From: Thalassovita sp.
Lineage (GTDB): Bacteria > Bacteroidota > Bacteroidia > Cytophagales > Flammeovirgaceae
Length of the DNA: 36,043 nucleotides
Assembly (NCBI GenBank): GCA_002729595.1
Contig: PBYL01000153.1
Coordinates: 1 to 36,043, forward strand
Direction: 5' to 3'
This document shows, in pieces, positions 25,456 to 33,298 of this stretch. Every line of letters starts with the position of its first letter. Within the stretch, counting starts at the first letter, position 1. The translations under genes and the position numbers were made by a program. The notes below the pieces were generated by a model. The model did not search any database. It worked only from the letters and a program-made list of their open reading frames with translations, and had not been told where the DNA came from.

Positions 25456-27582
25456 ATGAAGAACAAACTAATAGCACTTATCTGGGTAATTCTACCCTTA
25501 TCTTTATTCGCACAAGAAAAAATCGATAGAAAATCTGTAGTTAGCAGGCACAATGTTAAAATCACAGAAGTAGATACACTCAATTCACTCTCTTTGGGAA
25601 ATGGTCAGTTTGCCATGACGATGGATGTAACTGGCTTGCAAACCTTTCCCGAATATTATCACAAAGGAGTTCCATTAGGAACCATGTCTGAATGGGGCTG
25701 GCATAGTTTCCCAACAGACAAAGATTACAATATCGAGCAAACCATGAAACCACTGGCTTCGCACGGTAGAGAAGTGCCCTATGCCAGACAGTGGCCATCT
25801 GGTTCACCAGAATGGGAAGCAGCCAATTACCTCAGACAAAATCCGCACAGAATACATTTAGCTACTTTGGGCTGGCAAATTAAAAAATCAGACGGAAGCT
25901 TGATAGAAGTAACAGACATTAAAAACATTGATCAGACATTAGATTTATGGAATGGTGAATTGATCAGTAAGTTTGAAATTGAGGGTATACCGGTAGAAGT
26001 AATTTCTTTTGTAAGCCAAACCAAAGATGAATTAGGAGTAAAAGTATCTAGTAAATTGATTTCAGAAGGTAGGCTGGCGCTTACTATAAATTATCCATTT
26101 CCATCAGATCAGTTTTTAGATGAAGCGGTCAATTTTGACGCTGATGAAGCTAAGCGACTAAAGCTTACAAAAGCAGGTAAGCAAAAGTTTACGATCGAAA
26201 GAAATTTAGATACAACTCAGTATTTTACCAATTATACATCCTCATTAAACATTAAATCTGCTGAAAGCACCGACAGAGGATTCCTGATAAAACCAGAAAC
26301 TAGTAAAGATACTTGGAGCTTTATCACCTCATTTTCTCCTCAAAATAATCAGCCAAGTAATATCGGTTTTGAGAAGCTCCAAAATGAAGAACACAAAGCT
26401 TTTAATCATTTTTGGAATAGCGGAGGAATGATAGACTTGGGTGAAACTAAAGATATGCGCGCCAAAGAAATTGAGCGAAGAATGATTCTTTCGCTTTATC
26501 TCACCAAGATAAATTGTGGTGGTAGTTCTCCTCCGCAAGAAACAGGGCTTAATTCAAACTCTTGGTTTGGGAAACCTCATATGGAAATGGCTTGGTGGCA
26601 CGGAGTTCATTTCGCTTTGTGGGGCAGACCTGAGATTTTAGAAAAGCAGATGGAATGGTATTTTAGAAGTTTTGATGGAGCAAAAGCCATTGCTAAAAGA
26701 CAGGGTTTCGAAGGTGTGCGCTGGCAAAAGATGACAGACAATAATGGTGGCGAAACTGCTTCGTCTGTTGGCTCATATCTATTGTGGCAACAACCTCATA
26801 TCATCTACTTTTCAGAATTGATTTATCGGGCAAAGTCAAATGAGCAGACTTTAAAGAAATATGCAGAACTGGTAGAAGAGACAGCCAACTTTATGGCTGA
26901 TTTTGCTTGGTATGATCCAGATTTGAAAAGGTACATTTTAGGAGTAGGAGTAATTCCAGCACAAGAAAGATTCGATCCGGTAGAGACATTTAATCCGACT
27001 TATGAGTTGGCATATTGGAGATGGGCTTTGGAAACAGCGCAAAAATGGAGAGAAAGACAAGGCTTAAAACGAAATGAAAAATGGGATAAAGTGCTCAAAG
27101 ATTTATCTCCATTGCCACAAAAAGATGGTTTGTATTTGGCAACAGAAAGCGCTACAGATTCATATACTACCACCAAATTTATGACCGACCATCCAAGTGT
27201 GTTAGGCACTTATGGAATGTTACCTAACACCAAAGGTTTAGACAAGGAGGTAATGAAAAGTACCTTTAATAAAATCTGGGATGATTGGGAATGGCACGAC
27301 ACATGGGGTTGGGATTTCCCCATGACAGCGATGACGGCTACGCGACTCGGTTACCCCGAAAAAGCAGTAGATGCATTGCTAATGCCGATCACTACAAATA
27401 CCTATTTGAAAAATGGGCAAAATTATCAGACAGATCGCTTGCGTCTATACCTGCCTGGCAATGGGGGAGTGCTTATTGCACTAGCCATGATGGCAGCCGG
27501 CACAGATGAAACCACTAAACCTCTTCCCGGCTTTCCTGATGATTGGAAGGTGAAATTTGAAGGTTTGAAAAAGATGCCTTGA
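25456..27582 (+). CDS. Secreted six-hairpin (GH65/GH95-like) glycosidase
   Basis: A 708-aa protein with an SPI signal (MKNKLIALIWVILPLSLFAQ). An N-terminal beta-sandwich-like domain opens with LNSLSLGNGQFAMTMDVTGLQTFPEYY, WGWHSFP and RQNPHRIHLATLGW. The (alpha/alpha)6-barrel part carries MEMAWWHGVHFALWGRPEILEKQMEWY, GVRWQKMTDNNGGETASSVGSYLLWQQPHIIYFSELIYR and WEWHDTWGWDFPMTAMTATRLG. The layout and motifs resemble GH65/GH95-type six-hairpin enzymes, but I cannot name the catalytic residues or family with confidence. It stands alone, 9 kb from the pectin locus, so its substrate may differ; an alpha-linked deoxy or neutral sugar is possible. A perfect hairpin lies just after its stop and overlaps the next start codon. 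Confidence 0.7.
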   Translation: MKNKLIALIWVILPLSLFAQEKIDRKSVVSRHNVKITEVDTLNSLSLGNGQFAMTMDVTGLQTFPEYYHKGVPLGTMSEWGWHSFPTDKDYNIEQTMKPLASHGREVPYARQWPSGSPEWEAANYLRQNPHRIHLATLGWQIKKSDGSLIEVTDIKNIDQTLDLWNGELISKFEIEGIPVEVISFVSQTKDELGVKVSSKLISEGRLALTINYPFPSDQFLDEAVNFDADEAKRLKLTKAGKQKFTIERNLDTTQYFTNYTSSLNIKSAESTDRGFLIKPETSKDTWSFITSFSPQNNQPSNIGFEKLQNEEHKAFNHFWNSGGMIDLGETKDMRAKEIERRMILSLYLTKINCGGSSPPQETGLNSNSWFGKPHMEMAWWHGVHFALWGRPEILEKQMEWYFRSFDGAKAIAKRQGFEGVRWQKMTDNNGGETASSVGSYLLWQQPHIIYFSELIYRAKSNEQTLKKYAELVEETANFMADFAWYDPDLKRYILGVGVIPAQERFDPVETFNPTYELAYWRWALETAQKWRERQGLKRNEKWDKVLKDLSPLPQKDGLYLATESATDSYTTTKFMTDHPSVLGTYGMLPNTKGLDKEVMKSTFNKIWDDWEWHDTWGWDFPMTAMTATRLGYPEKAVDALLMPITTNTYLKNGQNYQTDRLRLYLPGNGGVLIALAMMAAGTDETTKPLPGFPDDWKVKFEGLKKMP

Positions 27583-27601
27583 GACTTGTAGAATTTTAAA
27601 G

Positions 27602-27629
27602 GTTCACAATGCATATTTGCATTGTGAAC
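27602..27629 (+). promoter_or_regulatory. Perfect 11-bp hairpin overlapping the PP2C start codon
   Basis: GTTCACAATGC (27602-27612) pairs perfectly with GCATTGTGAAC (27619-27629) around ATATTT. The ATG at 27609 lies in the left arm and the alternative GTG (27624) in the right arm, so either start would be hidden in folded mRNA. No T-run follows; as a terminator for the upstream gene it would be atypical. Confidence 0.6.
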
Positions 27630-28373
27630 AATTTAAAGTTTTATTCCACCTTACAGATTGGTTCATTCCATACCAATCATTGCGAAGATTTTTTAATTAA
27701 TGAAGACTTAAGCAGTAATACAAAACTGATCGCAATAATGGATGGCTGCACCATGGGAACTGAATCAGTTTTTGCTTCAATATTAATTGGTAAACTTCTT
27801 AGAAAAATAGCAAAAGATAAATTTTACAAGGAGTTTATAAACGCAGAGCAATCTACGCTAAAAGAAGAATTAAAAGATGTTTTATCTCAGCTATTCATTG
27901 AGCTTAGGGAGATAAGAAATAATCTACTATTAGATACCTCCGAACTACTTTCTACTCTAGTGATAGGTTTAATTGATAGTGATACCTTTCATGCAGAATT
28001 TCTTGTTGTGGGCGATGGCTTAATTTGTAAAGATGGTCAAGCATTTGAGTTTGAACAAAACGACAGGCCAGATTATTTGGCTTATCATTTAACTGAGCAA
28101 TTTGAAGATTGGTTTTCCTCTCAAAAACAATTTCTTTCCTTCAGCGATTTTACTGATTTATCAATTTGCACAGATGGTATTTTTACCTTTAAAGCAATTG
28201 CAAAAAATCATCCTACCAAAACTGAAAATGAGATAATAGACTTTCTATTAAAAGACATTGTTTATGAAGATCAAAACAATTTTATGGATAGAAAGATTAG
28301 AATACTTAAAGACCAATGGTTACACGAAAATACCGATGATCTAGCAATTATCAGAATTAGAAAAAAAGTATAA
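27609..28373 (+). CDS. PP2C-like serine/threonine phosphatase
   Basis: A 254-aa soluble protein with the PP2C metal-binding pattern: HCEDFLI (E26, D27), IAIMDGCTMG (D45, G46), a GDG turn (LVVGDGLI), SICTDGIFTF and the C-terminal NTDDLAIIRI. These supply the Asp residues that hold the two metal ions. It is a compact single domain with no membrane segment, so it acts in the cytoplasm on phosphoproteins or small phosphorylated effectors. The start is uncertain: ATG 27609 is the only ATG that keeps the first beta strand, but GTG 27624 would also do, and both fall in a strong hairpin. No kinase partner is adjacent. Confidence 0.78.
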   Translation: MHICIVNNLKFYSTLQIGSFHTNHCEDFLINEDLSSNTKLIAIMDGCTMGTESVFASILIGKLLRKIAKDKFYKEFINAEQSTLKEELKDVLSQLFIELREIRNNLLLDTSELLSTLVIGLIDSDTFHAEFLVVGDGLICKDGQAFEFEQNDRPDYLAYHLTEQFEDWFSSQKQFLSFSDFTDLSICTDGIFTFKAIAKNHPTKTENEIIDFLLKDIVYEDQNNFMDRKIRILKDQWLHENTDDLAIIRIRKKV

Positions 28374-28465
28374 CAATAACTCTAATCAATTGCGTTTGAT
28401 GGGAAGATTTTAAAAGATGTTCCTAGAAAATTAACTAGCTATTACACACTTTTTAACCTGATCAA

Positions 28466-29131
28466 ATGAAAAAATTATTAGCTTTTTTGCTGTGTATATG
28501 TCTTTCTTCAATAGTATATTCTCAAAAAGCACAGATTCAGCTAGGCACACAAGTACCTCTAAACTACGCCGCAGGATTAGAGTTTTTTGCAAACAAGAAC
28601 TTGTCTTTAAACATGCAAGTGGGTTATTTAACCAAACCTTATGATGAAGTAATTTTAGAAATTCTCAAAAAACTCGGAACAGAAGAAGCCATTGTTTATA
28701 CAATTGGTAACTCAAATCCACATGGAATTATCTTACAACCTACACTCAAATTCCATTTAGGAACCATCTATGCAGGTTTAACATACTCATATTATAACTT
28801 AAAGGCGAATGATGTTCCTTCCGATGCCATCGAATATTATTACGATGTAAATATTCCGAACAGATACGACAGAATCTTAAACCTGGAATCTAATTTACAC
28901 AATGCGGGTCTTTTGATTGGCAAAGAAATTACCTTCGGTCAAAATGATAAAAGCGGTTTAAAGTTCGAGCTAAGTGTTCAAAAAACCTTTGCATCTTCGA
29001 GTAATTTGTATGCAAACGAAAGTATAGATTTATCTAGGTTGAATACTTTGGTAACAGAAGAGCTTAATCACTATTATGTAGATTATGGCTATTTGCCATC
29101 ATTCAACATCTTTTACTTTTACAACTTTTAA
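28466..29131 (+). CDS. Outer-membrane beta-barrel-like protein of unknown function
   Basis: A 221-aa protein with a signal peptide (MKKLLAFLLCICLSSIVYSQ). The mature part shows repeated amphipathic strands ending with Tyr/Phe/Leu turns (AGLEFFANKNLSLNMQVGYL, GTIYAGLTYSYYNL, NAGLLIGKEITF, SGLKFELSVQKTF) and a C-terminal Phe in FNIFYFYNF, the classic signal for outer-membrane barrel insertion. About eight to ten strands would fit. I cannot name a family or ligand. It converges with the sensor kinase gene, the two stops being only 18 bp apart. Confidence 0.65.
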   Translation: MKKLLAFLLCICLSSIVYSQKAQIQLGTQVPLNYAAGLEFFANKNLSLNMQVGYLTKPYDEVILEILKKLGTEEAIVYTIGNSNPHGIILQPTLKFHLGTIYAGLTYSYYNLKANDVPSDAIEYYYDVNIPNRYDRILNLESNLHNAGLLIGKEITFGQNDKSGLKFELSVQKTFASSSNLYANESIDLSRLNTLVTEELNHYYVDYGYLPSFNIFYFYNF

Positions 29132-29149
29132 GTTGGGTAGATTCTGGCT

Positions 29150-31300
29150 CTAATTCTTAGAAGCGGTAAAATGGGTATTAATTTTTATAGGTGCATCTAC
29201 GGGAATTTTCAAAGTCATAGATGTACCTTCATCTTTTACACTGTTTACATCAATTTGCCCATTTAGTTCTTTCAAGGCTTTTTTAACTATAAATAAGCCA
29301 AGACCATTTCCTTTAGATTTGGTGGAGCCAACAAAGAACATTTCGAAGATATTAGGTAGGATTTTTTCATCGATACCAATTCCATAATCAGTGATAGTAA
29401 TCACCAATTCCATCTCTTCTGAAAGTTCAATCTTTACAAAAACCTCAGACATTTCATGCTGGTAGGTTAGTGCATTTTGGATTATGGCTTTCATTGCGAA
29501 TTCCAACATGGTTGGTTTCGAAATGAATGTGAGGTCATCAGGATATTCAAATGAGATTAAGTTGATATTGTACTCAAAAGTTTTCTTGAGATAATCGACC
29601 AGATTTTCAATCTCAATTATTTGATTTTCCGATGGATGATTAATAATGGTACTAATCTCTAGTAAGCTCTCCAAAGTTTTACTCATGTTAGAAGTAACCT
29701 TGCTAAAGCTTTCCCAATAATCTTTAAAAGAATCGCCATTATCGAGTTTAAGAATCTGCAATAAACCTTCTATTCGGGCTAATGGGCCTTTAAGGTCGTG
29801 AGAAGTTCTGTAGAGGAACAAATTCAATTCTTCTCGCGCATCCAAAAGCTCACGGGTTCTTTCGGCAATAATTTCTTCTAAGCTAAAATTAATTAACTGT
29901 ATTTCTTCATTTGCTTCTCTCAGCTTAATAGTTTGATTAGAAATTTCATCATGTTGCACTTCTAATTGATGATTCTTTTCACTTAGTTCTTCAGTTCTCT
30001 TATGAACCAGGTGTTCAAGCTCCTTATTAATATTTTCTTGAAGAATTTTATTCTTTTTCAGTTGTACAATCAGTTCTTGTTGCGTATCTCTTTTGTCTTC
30101 TTCATTCAATCTAATTTTATAACCGAGCCCAAGCGCAAACACGATTAATTCGAAGGTTACACCCAATTGTCCGAAAAGTGCATATTCATTAAATGCCATG
30201 AAATGCCATATAATTGATAAAATGCCTCCAAGAGCCAATGCATAGTTTCCAATCTTTGCGAATTTTAGTAACCTAACCTTTTTAGGAATAAAGTTTAGGA
30301 ATACCATTCCAGCAATCAATTCGAAAAACAGAATCACATTGGTGATATTAATCGAATAGATAGTTTTATTGGTGATAAACTGTAAAGTGATTGAAAATAT
30401 AAATGTACCTAAACTGAAATAGGTGAAAACTTTAAATACTGTATCCCACTTGGGTGAATACTTTTTGGTTTCGAGAAACTTCCTGAAAAATAAAAAATAG
30501 AAGAATGGACTTAGTGTAAATGATGTCCACAAATAGTTATTTAAAGATGGATTTTCAGGTAAAATATAGTTAGATGTAAAACCAAAATTCCAGAAAAAAT
30601 AAATGGAAATTGAAAGCACATACAAAGCATAATAAAGATAGGTTTTATCCTTATTTCCTATAAATACCAGAAAACATAAAGTTATAATGATAACCAGTAT
30701 ACCTTGAAAAGCACTTTGTTTTATTAACACAAAGCGATGATTATCGAACCAATCTTTCGGGAAGAAGATTTGAGCCTTTACATTAGGTTTAAAACCAGTT
30801 ACAGATTCTACTCTATAATATAGGGTTTTAGATTCTTTAGGCAGTAGATATAAATTAAAAATACAATCCTTCCTAAGTCCGGTAAGCCCTTTATTTGATT
30901 TTTTTTCCAGTTCACCAGATTGCTCCACACTAAAAGTACCATCATTTTGGCTTAGGTAAAACCTTACGAAGTTATTGTTGTTTACAGCAAAAAGAACTCT
31001 TTGTAATTTATTAGTTTCGTTTTCAATATTTAGTTTTCCCCAATACACGACGTTCGCATCGTCAAGCATTTGAAAAGTTTCGAAAGGGATAAAGTTATCT
31101 TGAAAATGAGGGTTAGCGATATCATCAATACCTAATAACTTATTTGTATCAGCATATAAACTGATATTTGGAGTAATATCAGCAAAATTTTCAATCTTGT
31201 CATTAATAGTTATAGTATTCTGCCCATATAGTGTAAACACACATATTTGTAGCAGAATAAGCGCTATTAAAGATTTTATGTAAGTTATTGCTAGTGGCAT
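29150..31300 (-). CDS. 7TMR-DISM sensor histidine kinase
   Basis: The chosen ATG (31298-31300) begins a proper signal peptide (MPLAITYIKSLIALILLQICVFTLYGQ), giving 716 aa; the frame extends 34 codons upstream, but that stretch is not signal-like. Domain order: signal, periplasmic 7TMR-DISMED2-type beta domain (about 25-170), seven transmembrane helices (about 190-400), a long coiled coil (about 410-490), HisKA-like dimerisation with phospho-acceptor H501 (RTSHDLKGPLARIEG), and HATPase_c with N box IIQNALTYQ, G1 DYGIGIDE, F box FEMFFVGS and G2 GNGLGLFIV. It probably senses a carbohydrate or small extracellular ligand. No response regulator is encoded nearby, so its partner is an orphan elsewhere. 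Confidence 0.9.
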   Translation of the reverse strand: MPLAITYIKSLIALILLQICVFTLYGQNTITINDKIENFADITPNISLYADTNKLLGIDDIANPHFQDNFIPFETFQMLDDANVVYWGKLNIENETNKLQRVLFAVNNNNFVRFYLSQNDGTFSVEQSGELEKKSNKGLTGLRKDCIFNLYLLPKESKTLYYRVESVTGFKPNVKAQIFFPKDWFDNHRFVLIKQSAFQGILVIIITLCFLVFIGNKDKTYLYYALYVLSISIYFFWNFGFTSNYILPENPSLNNYLWTSFTLSPFFYFLFFRKFLETKKYSPKWDTVFKVFTYFSLGTFIFSITLQFITNKTIYSINITNVILFFELIAGMVFLNFIPKKVRLLKFAKIGNYALALGGILSIIWHFMAFNEYALFGQLGVTFELIVFALGLGYKIRLNEEDKRDTQQELIVQLKKNKILQENINKELEHLVHKRTEELSEKNHQLEVQHDEISNQTIKLREANEEIQLINFSLEEIIAERTRELLDAREELNLFLYRTSHDLKGPLARIEGLLQILKLDNGDSFKDYWESFSKVTSNMSKTLESLLEISTIINHPSENQIIEIENLVDYLKKTFEYNINLISFEYPDDLTFISKPTMLEFAMKAIIQNALTYQHEMSEVFVKIELSEEMELVITITDYGIGIDEKILPNIFEMFFVGSTKSKGNGLGLFIVKKALKELNGQIDVNSVKDEGTSMTLKIPVDAPIKINTHFTASKN

Positions 31301-31483
31301 TGTGTCAAATTGTTCACGGTTAGAACGTAAATGGTATTCATGTACTGTATCTACAATAAGTGAATATTTACATATCTTATGCTTTGTTAAGTTTTGATGC
31401 AATTTTATTTTTCACAATGAAATATATTCAAAATTGAGTAATAGAAATAAATTTCAATCGATAACTTGTTTCCATTTTGTGCT

Positions 31484-32221
31484 ATGAAAGATAATTTTTC
31501 TGAAAATGCTAATAAATACCGTTCTTACAGACCTGTATATCCCAACGAGTTTTATGATTTTCTCAAAAATAACTTACACAATTTCGAAAGAGCTTGGGAT
31601 TGTGGAACAGGTAATGGGCAAGTAGCAAAAGAGCTTTCCACATTGTTTGATGAGGTTTATGCAACGGATATTAGCCAAGCGCAACTAGATAATGCATATC
31701 AGGCAGATAACATATTATATTCTTGCCAGCCAGCAGAGCAAACATTTTTTCATGAGAATTTTTTCGACTTAATCGTAGTAGCACAGGCAATTCACTGGTT
31801 CGATTTTGATTTGTTTTACAATGAAGTAAAAATGACTCTAAAACCAGAGGGAGTTTTTATAATTATCGGATACAACTTATTAAAGATTAATGCTGAAATT
31901 GATGGAGTGATTAATCACTTTTATAAAGAAATTATAGGAGCTTACTGGGATGCTGAGCGGAAATATATCGATGAAGCATATCAAACAATTCCTTTTCCAT
32001 TTAAAGAAGAAGCAGTTCCTAAGTTCCAGTACCAAACCAATTGGTCTCTTGAGCATTTAATCGGCTATTTAAAAACTTGGTCAGCAGTTAAGCATTACAT
32101 TAAGGATAAAGGCTCTAACCCGGTGGATTTAATTACAGAAGAATTGACTGTAAAATGGGGCAATCAAGCAACACGAGAAATCACATTTCCAATTTTGTTT
32201 AGAATGGGCAGAATGCAATAG
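31484..32221 (+). CDS. Class I SAM-dependent methyltransferase
   Basis: A 245-aa protein starting at the first ATG of the frame; a TTG at 31466 would add six residues but is less likely. Motif I is AWDCGTGNGQVAKELS, the acidic end of strand 2 is YATDISQAQLDNA, and motif IV is DLIVVAQAIHWFDFDLFYNEVKMTLKPEGVFIIIGY. This is the UbiE/methyltransferase type 11 layout with the AQAIHWF segment of small-molecule methyltransferases related to yeast Crg1/Tmt1. The DNFSENANKYRSYRPVYP N-terminus is typical. The substrate is not deducible. It is divergent from the sensor kinase (183 bp between starts). Confidence 0.85.
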   Translation: MKDNFSENANKYRSYRPVYPNEFYDFLKNNLHNFERAWDCGTGNGQVAKELSTLFDEVYATDISQAQLDNAYQADNILYSCQPAEQTFFHENFFDLIVVAQAIHWFDFDLFYNEVKMTLKPEGVFIIIGYNLLKINAEIDGVINHFYKEIIGAYWDAERKYIDEAYQTIPFPFKEEAVPKFQYQTNWSLEHLIGYLKTWSAVKHYIKDKGSNPVDLITEELTVKWGNQATREITFPILFRMGRMQ

Positions 32222-32287
32222 TTGATGCAATTTGTTTGATTTTTTTATCTTAGCGGAATTCCCAAAGACAAGATAAATTAATAGATC

Positions 32288-32827
32288 ATGACCAACCAGA
32301 TTATTGTAAGAAAGATAGAAGTAACTGAAGTTGAAAAGCTAAAAGAAGTAGGGATTCTAACTTTTACAGAATCTTTTGCCCACCTCAATACCGAATCAGA
32401 TATGAAGCAATATCTCGATAAAAGCTTCAATAATGCACAAATATTATCTGAGCTAGAAAACCCAGAATCTGACTTTTACTTTGCAGAGATAAATGGTGAA
32501 GTAGTTGGTTATTTAAAGCTCAATTATGGGAAAGCTCAAACCGAACAAAAACTGCAAAATTCACTCGAAATAGAAAGGATATACATTCTGGCAAAATTTC
32601 AAGGAAACAGAATAGGTCAGCTATTTTTTGATAAAGCACTAGAAGTTGCCAATGCTAGAAAAGCCGAATACTTATGGTTAGGAGTTTGGGAGCATAACGA
32701 AGGTGCTTTGCGCTTCTATAAAAGGAATGGCTTAGAGCCTTTCGACAAACATGTTTTTTGGTTAGGAGAAGACAAACAATACGATATTTTGATGAAAATG
32801 CCTCTTAAAGCTGAGCAGATATCTTAA
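32288..32827 (+). CDS. GNAT acetyltransferase, PaiA-like
   Basis: A 179-aa cytoplasmic N-acetyltransferase. The acetyl-CoA loop is IYILAKFQGNRIGQLFFDKAL (Q/R-x-x-G-x-G/A region), preceded by GEVVGYLKLNYGKAQTE and followed by YLWLGVWEHNEGALRFYKRNGLEPFDKHVFWLGEDKQYDILMKM. That arrangement and length match Bacillus PaiA, a spermidine/spermine acetyltransferase with thiol-related side effects. Polyamine or another small amine is the likely acceptor, but this is inferred by family. It sits alone between the methyltransferase and the PadR gene, with 66 bp upstream. Confidence 0.82.
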   Translation: MTNQIIVRKIEVTEVEKLKEVGILTFTESFAHLNTESDMKQYLDKSFNNAQILSELENPESDFYFAEINGEVVGYLKLNYGKAQTEQKLQNSLEIERIYILAKFQGNRIGQLFFDKALEVANARKAEYLWLGVWEHNEGALRFYKRNGLEPFDKHVFWLGEDKQYDILMKMPLKAEQIS

Positions 32828-32883
32828 AATTCAACCCCATTTCTGAATATTATCTGCCGTTTATATAAAATTATTGCCATTAC

Positions 32884-32942
32884 TTACTAAATTGTAGAAC
32901 ATATGTTTTAGAGATTTATATATTTGTTCTACAATTTAGTAA
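32884..32942. promoter_or_regulatory. 18-bp-arm inverted repeat, putative PadR operator
   Basis: TTACTAAATTGTAGAACA (32884-32901) is the exact reverse complement of TGTTCTACAATTTAGTAA (32925-32942), with a 23-bp spacer. Each arm also contains an approximate 11-bp dyad (CTAnAnTnTAG), so each may bind one PadR dimer. The right arm overlaps the -7 box and ends 5 bases before the padR ATG, which fits tight autorepression. Confidence 0.8.
32919..32926 (+). promoter_or_regulatory. -7 element of the padR promoter
   Basis: TATATTTG matches TAnnTTTG exactly, 20 bases before the start codon, so the leader would be about 13 bases. No clean TTTG lies at the usual 19-bp spacing. The box partly overlaps the right arm of the inverted repeat. 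Confidence 0.55.
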
Positions 32943-32946
32943 CAAA

Positions 32947-33294
32947 ATGAAGGAAACACGATTAGGTGAATTTGAAGAGGTAATTTTACTGCTCGTAGGC
33001 ATTCTAGGAGAAGATGAAGCTTATGCATTTAAAATTGCCGATGAATTTGAATCACAAACAGGTAGATCAGTTTCGATTGGTGCTGTTCATTCAACTTTGA
33101 GCAGGCTAGAAGAAAAAGGTTTTTTAAACTCAGAGATGGGAAAAGCCTCAGCAGAAAGAGGCGGACGCAGAAAAAGAATTTTTACCATAACAGCTTATGG
33201 TAAAAGGGCACTCGAAACGTCGAGAGACTTTAAAGTGTCGCTTTGGAAACAATTCCCATCATTCGGAACAGACTTCGGACTTTCTTTTTCTTAG
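32947..33294 (+). CDS. PadR-family transcriptional repressor
   Basis: A 115-aa protein with the PadR winged helix: LGEFEEVILLLVGILGEDEAYAFKIADEFESQTGRSVSIGAVHSTLSRLEEKGFLNSEMG, then the beta-wing GGRRKRIFTITAYGKRALE. The short C-terminal helix (FKVSLWKQF) would give the small PadR-s2-type dimer. It follows a large inverted repeat that covers its own promoter. The permease gene starts within 5 bp of its stop, so regulator and transporter form one unit, an arrangement repeated widely in Cytophagales genomes. The inducing compound is unknown; PadR proteins usually sense small lipophilic or phenolic molecules. Confidence 0.92.
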   Translation: MKETRLGEFEEVILLLVGILGEDEAYAFKIADEFESQTGRSVSIGAVHSTLSRLEEKGFLNSEMGKASAERGGRRKRIFTITAYGKRALETSRDFKVSLWKQFPSFGTDFGLSFS

Positions 33295-33298
33295 TATT

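Noticed and set aside
31301..31402. 34-codon N-terminal extension of the sensor kinase frame
   Set aside because: It is polar and puts the signal peptide in the middle of the protein; the ATG at 31298-31300 gives a normal signal.
32251..32260. TAGCGGAATT before the acetyltransferase gene, identical to the reverse complement of the aceB half-site region
   Set aside because: A ten-base match to a degenerate half-site only; the second half of the palindrome is absent.
32815..32857. GCAGATA/TATCTGC pairing after the acetyltransferase gene as a terminator
   Set aside because: The loop is 29 bases and no T-run follows.
33197..33298. ATG start for the first permease, overlapping padR by 98 bp
   Set aside because: The extra residues are an out-of-frame reading of padR codons and have no match in the tandem paralogue; TTG 33299 aligns exactly with the paralogue start.
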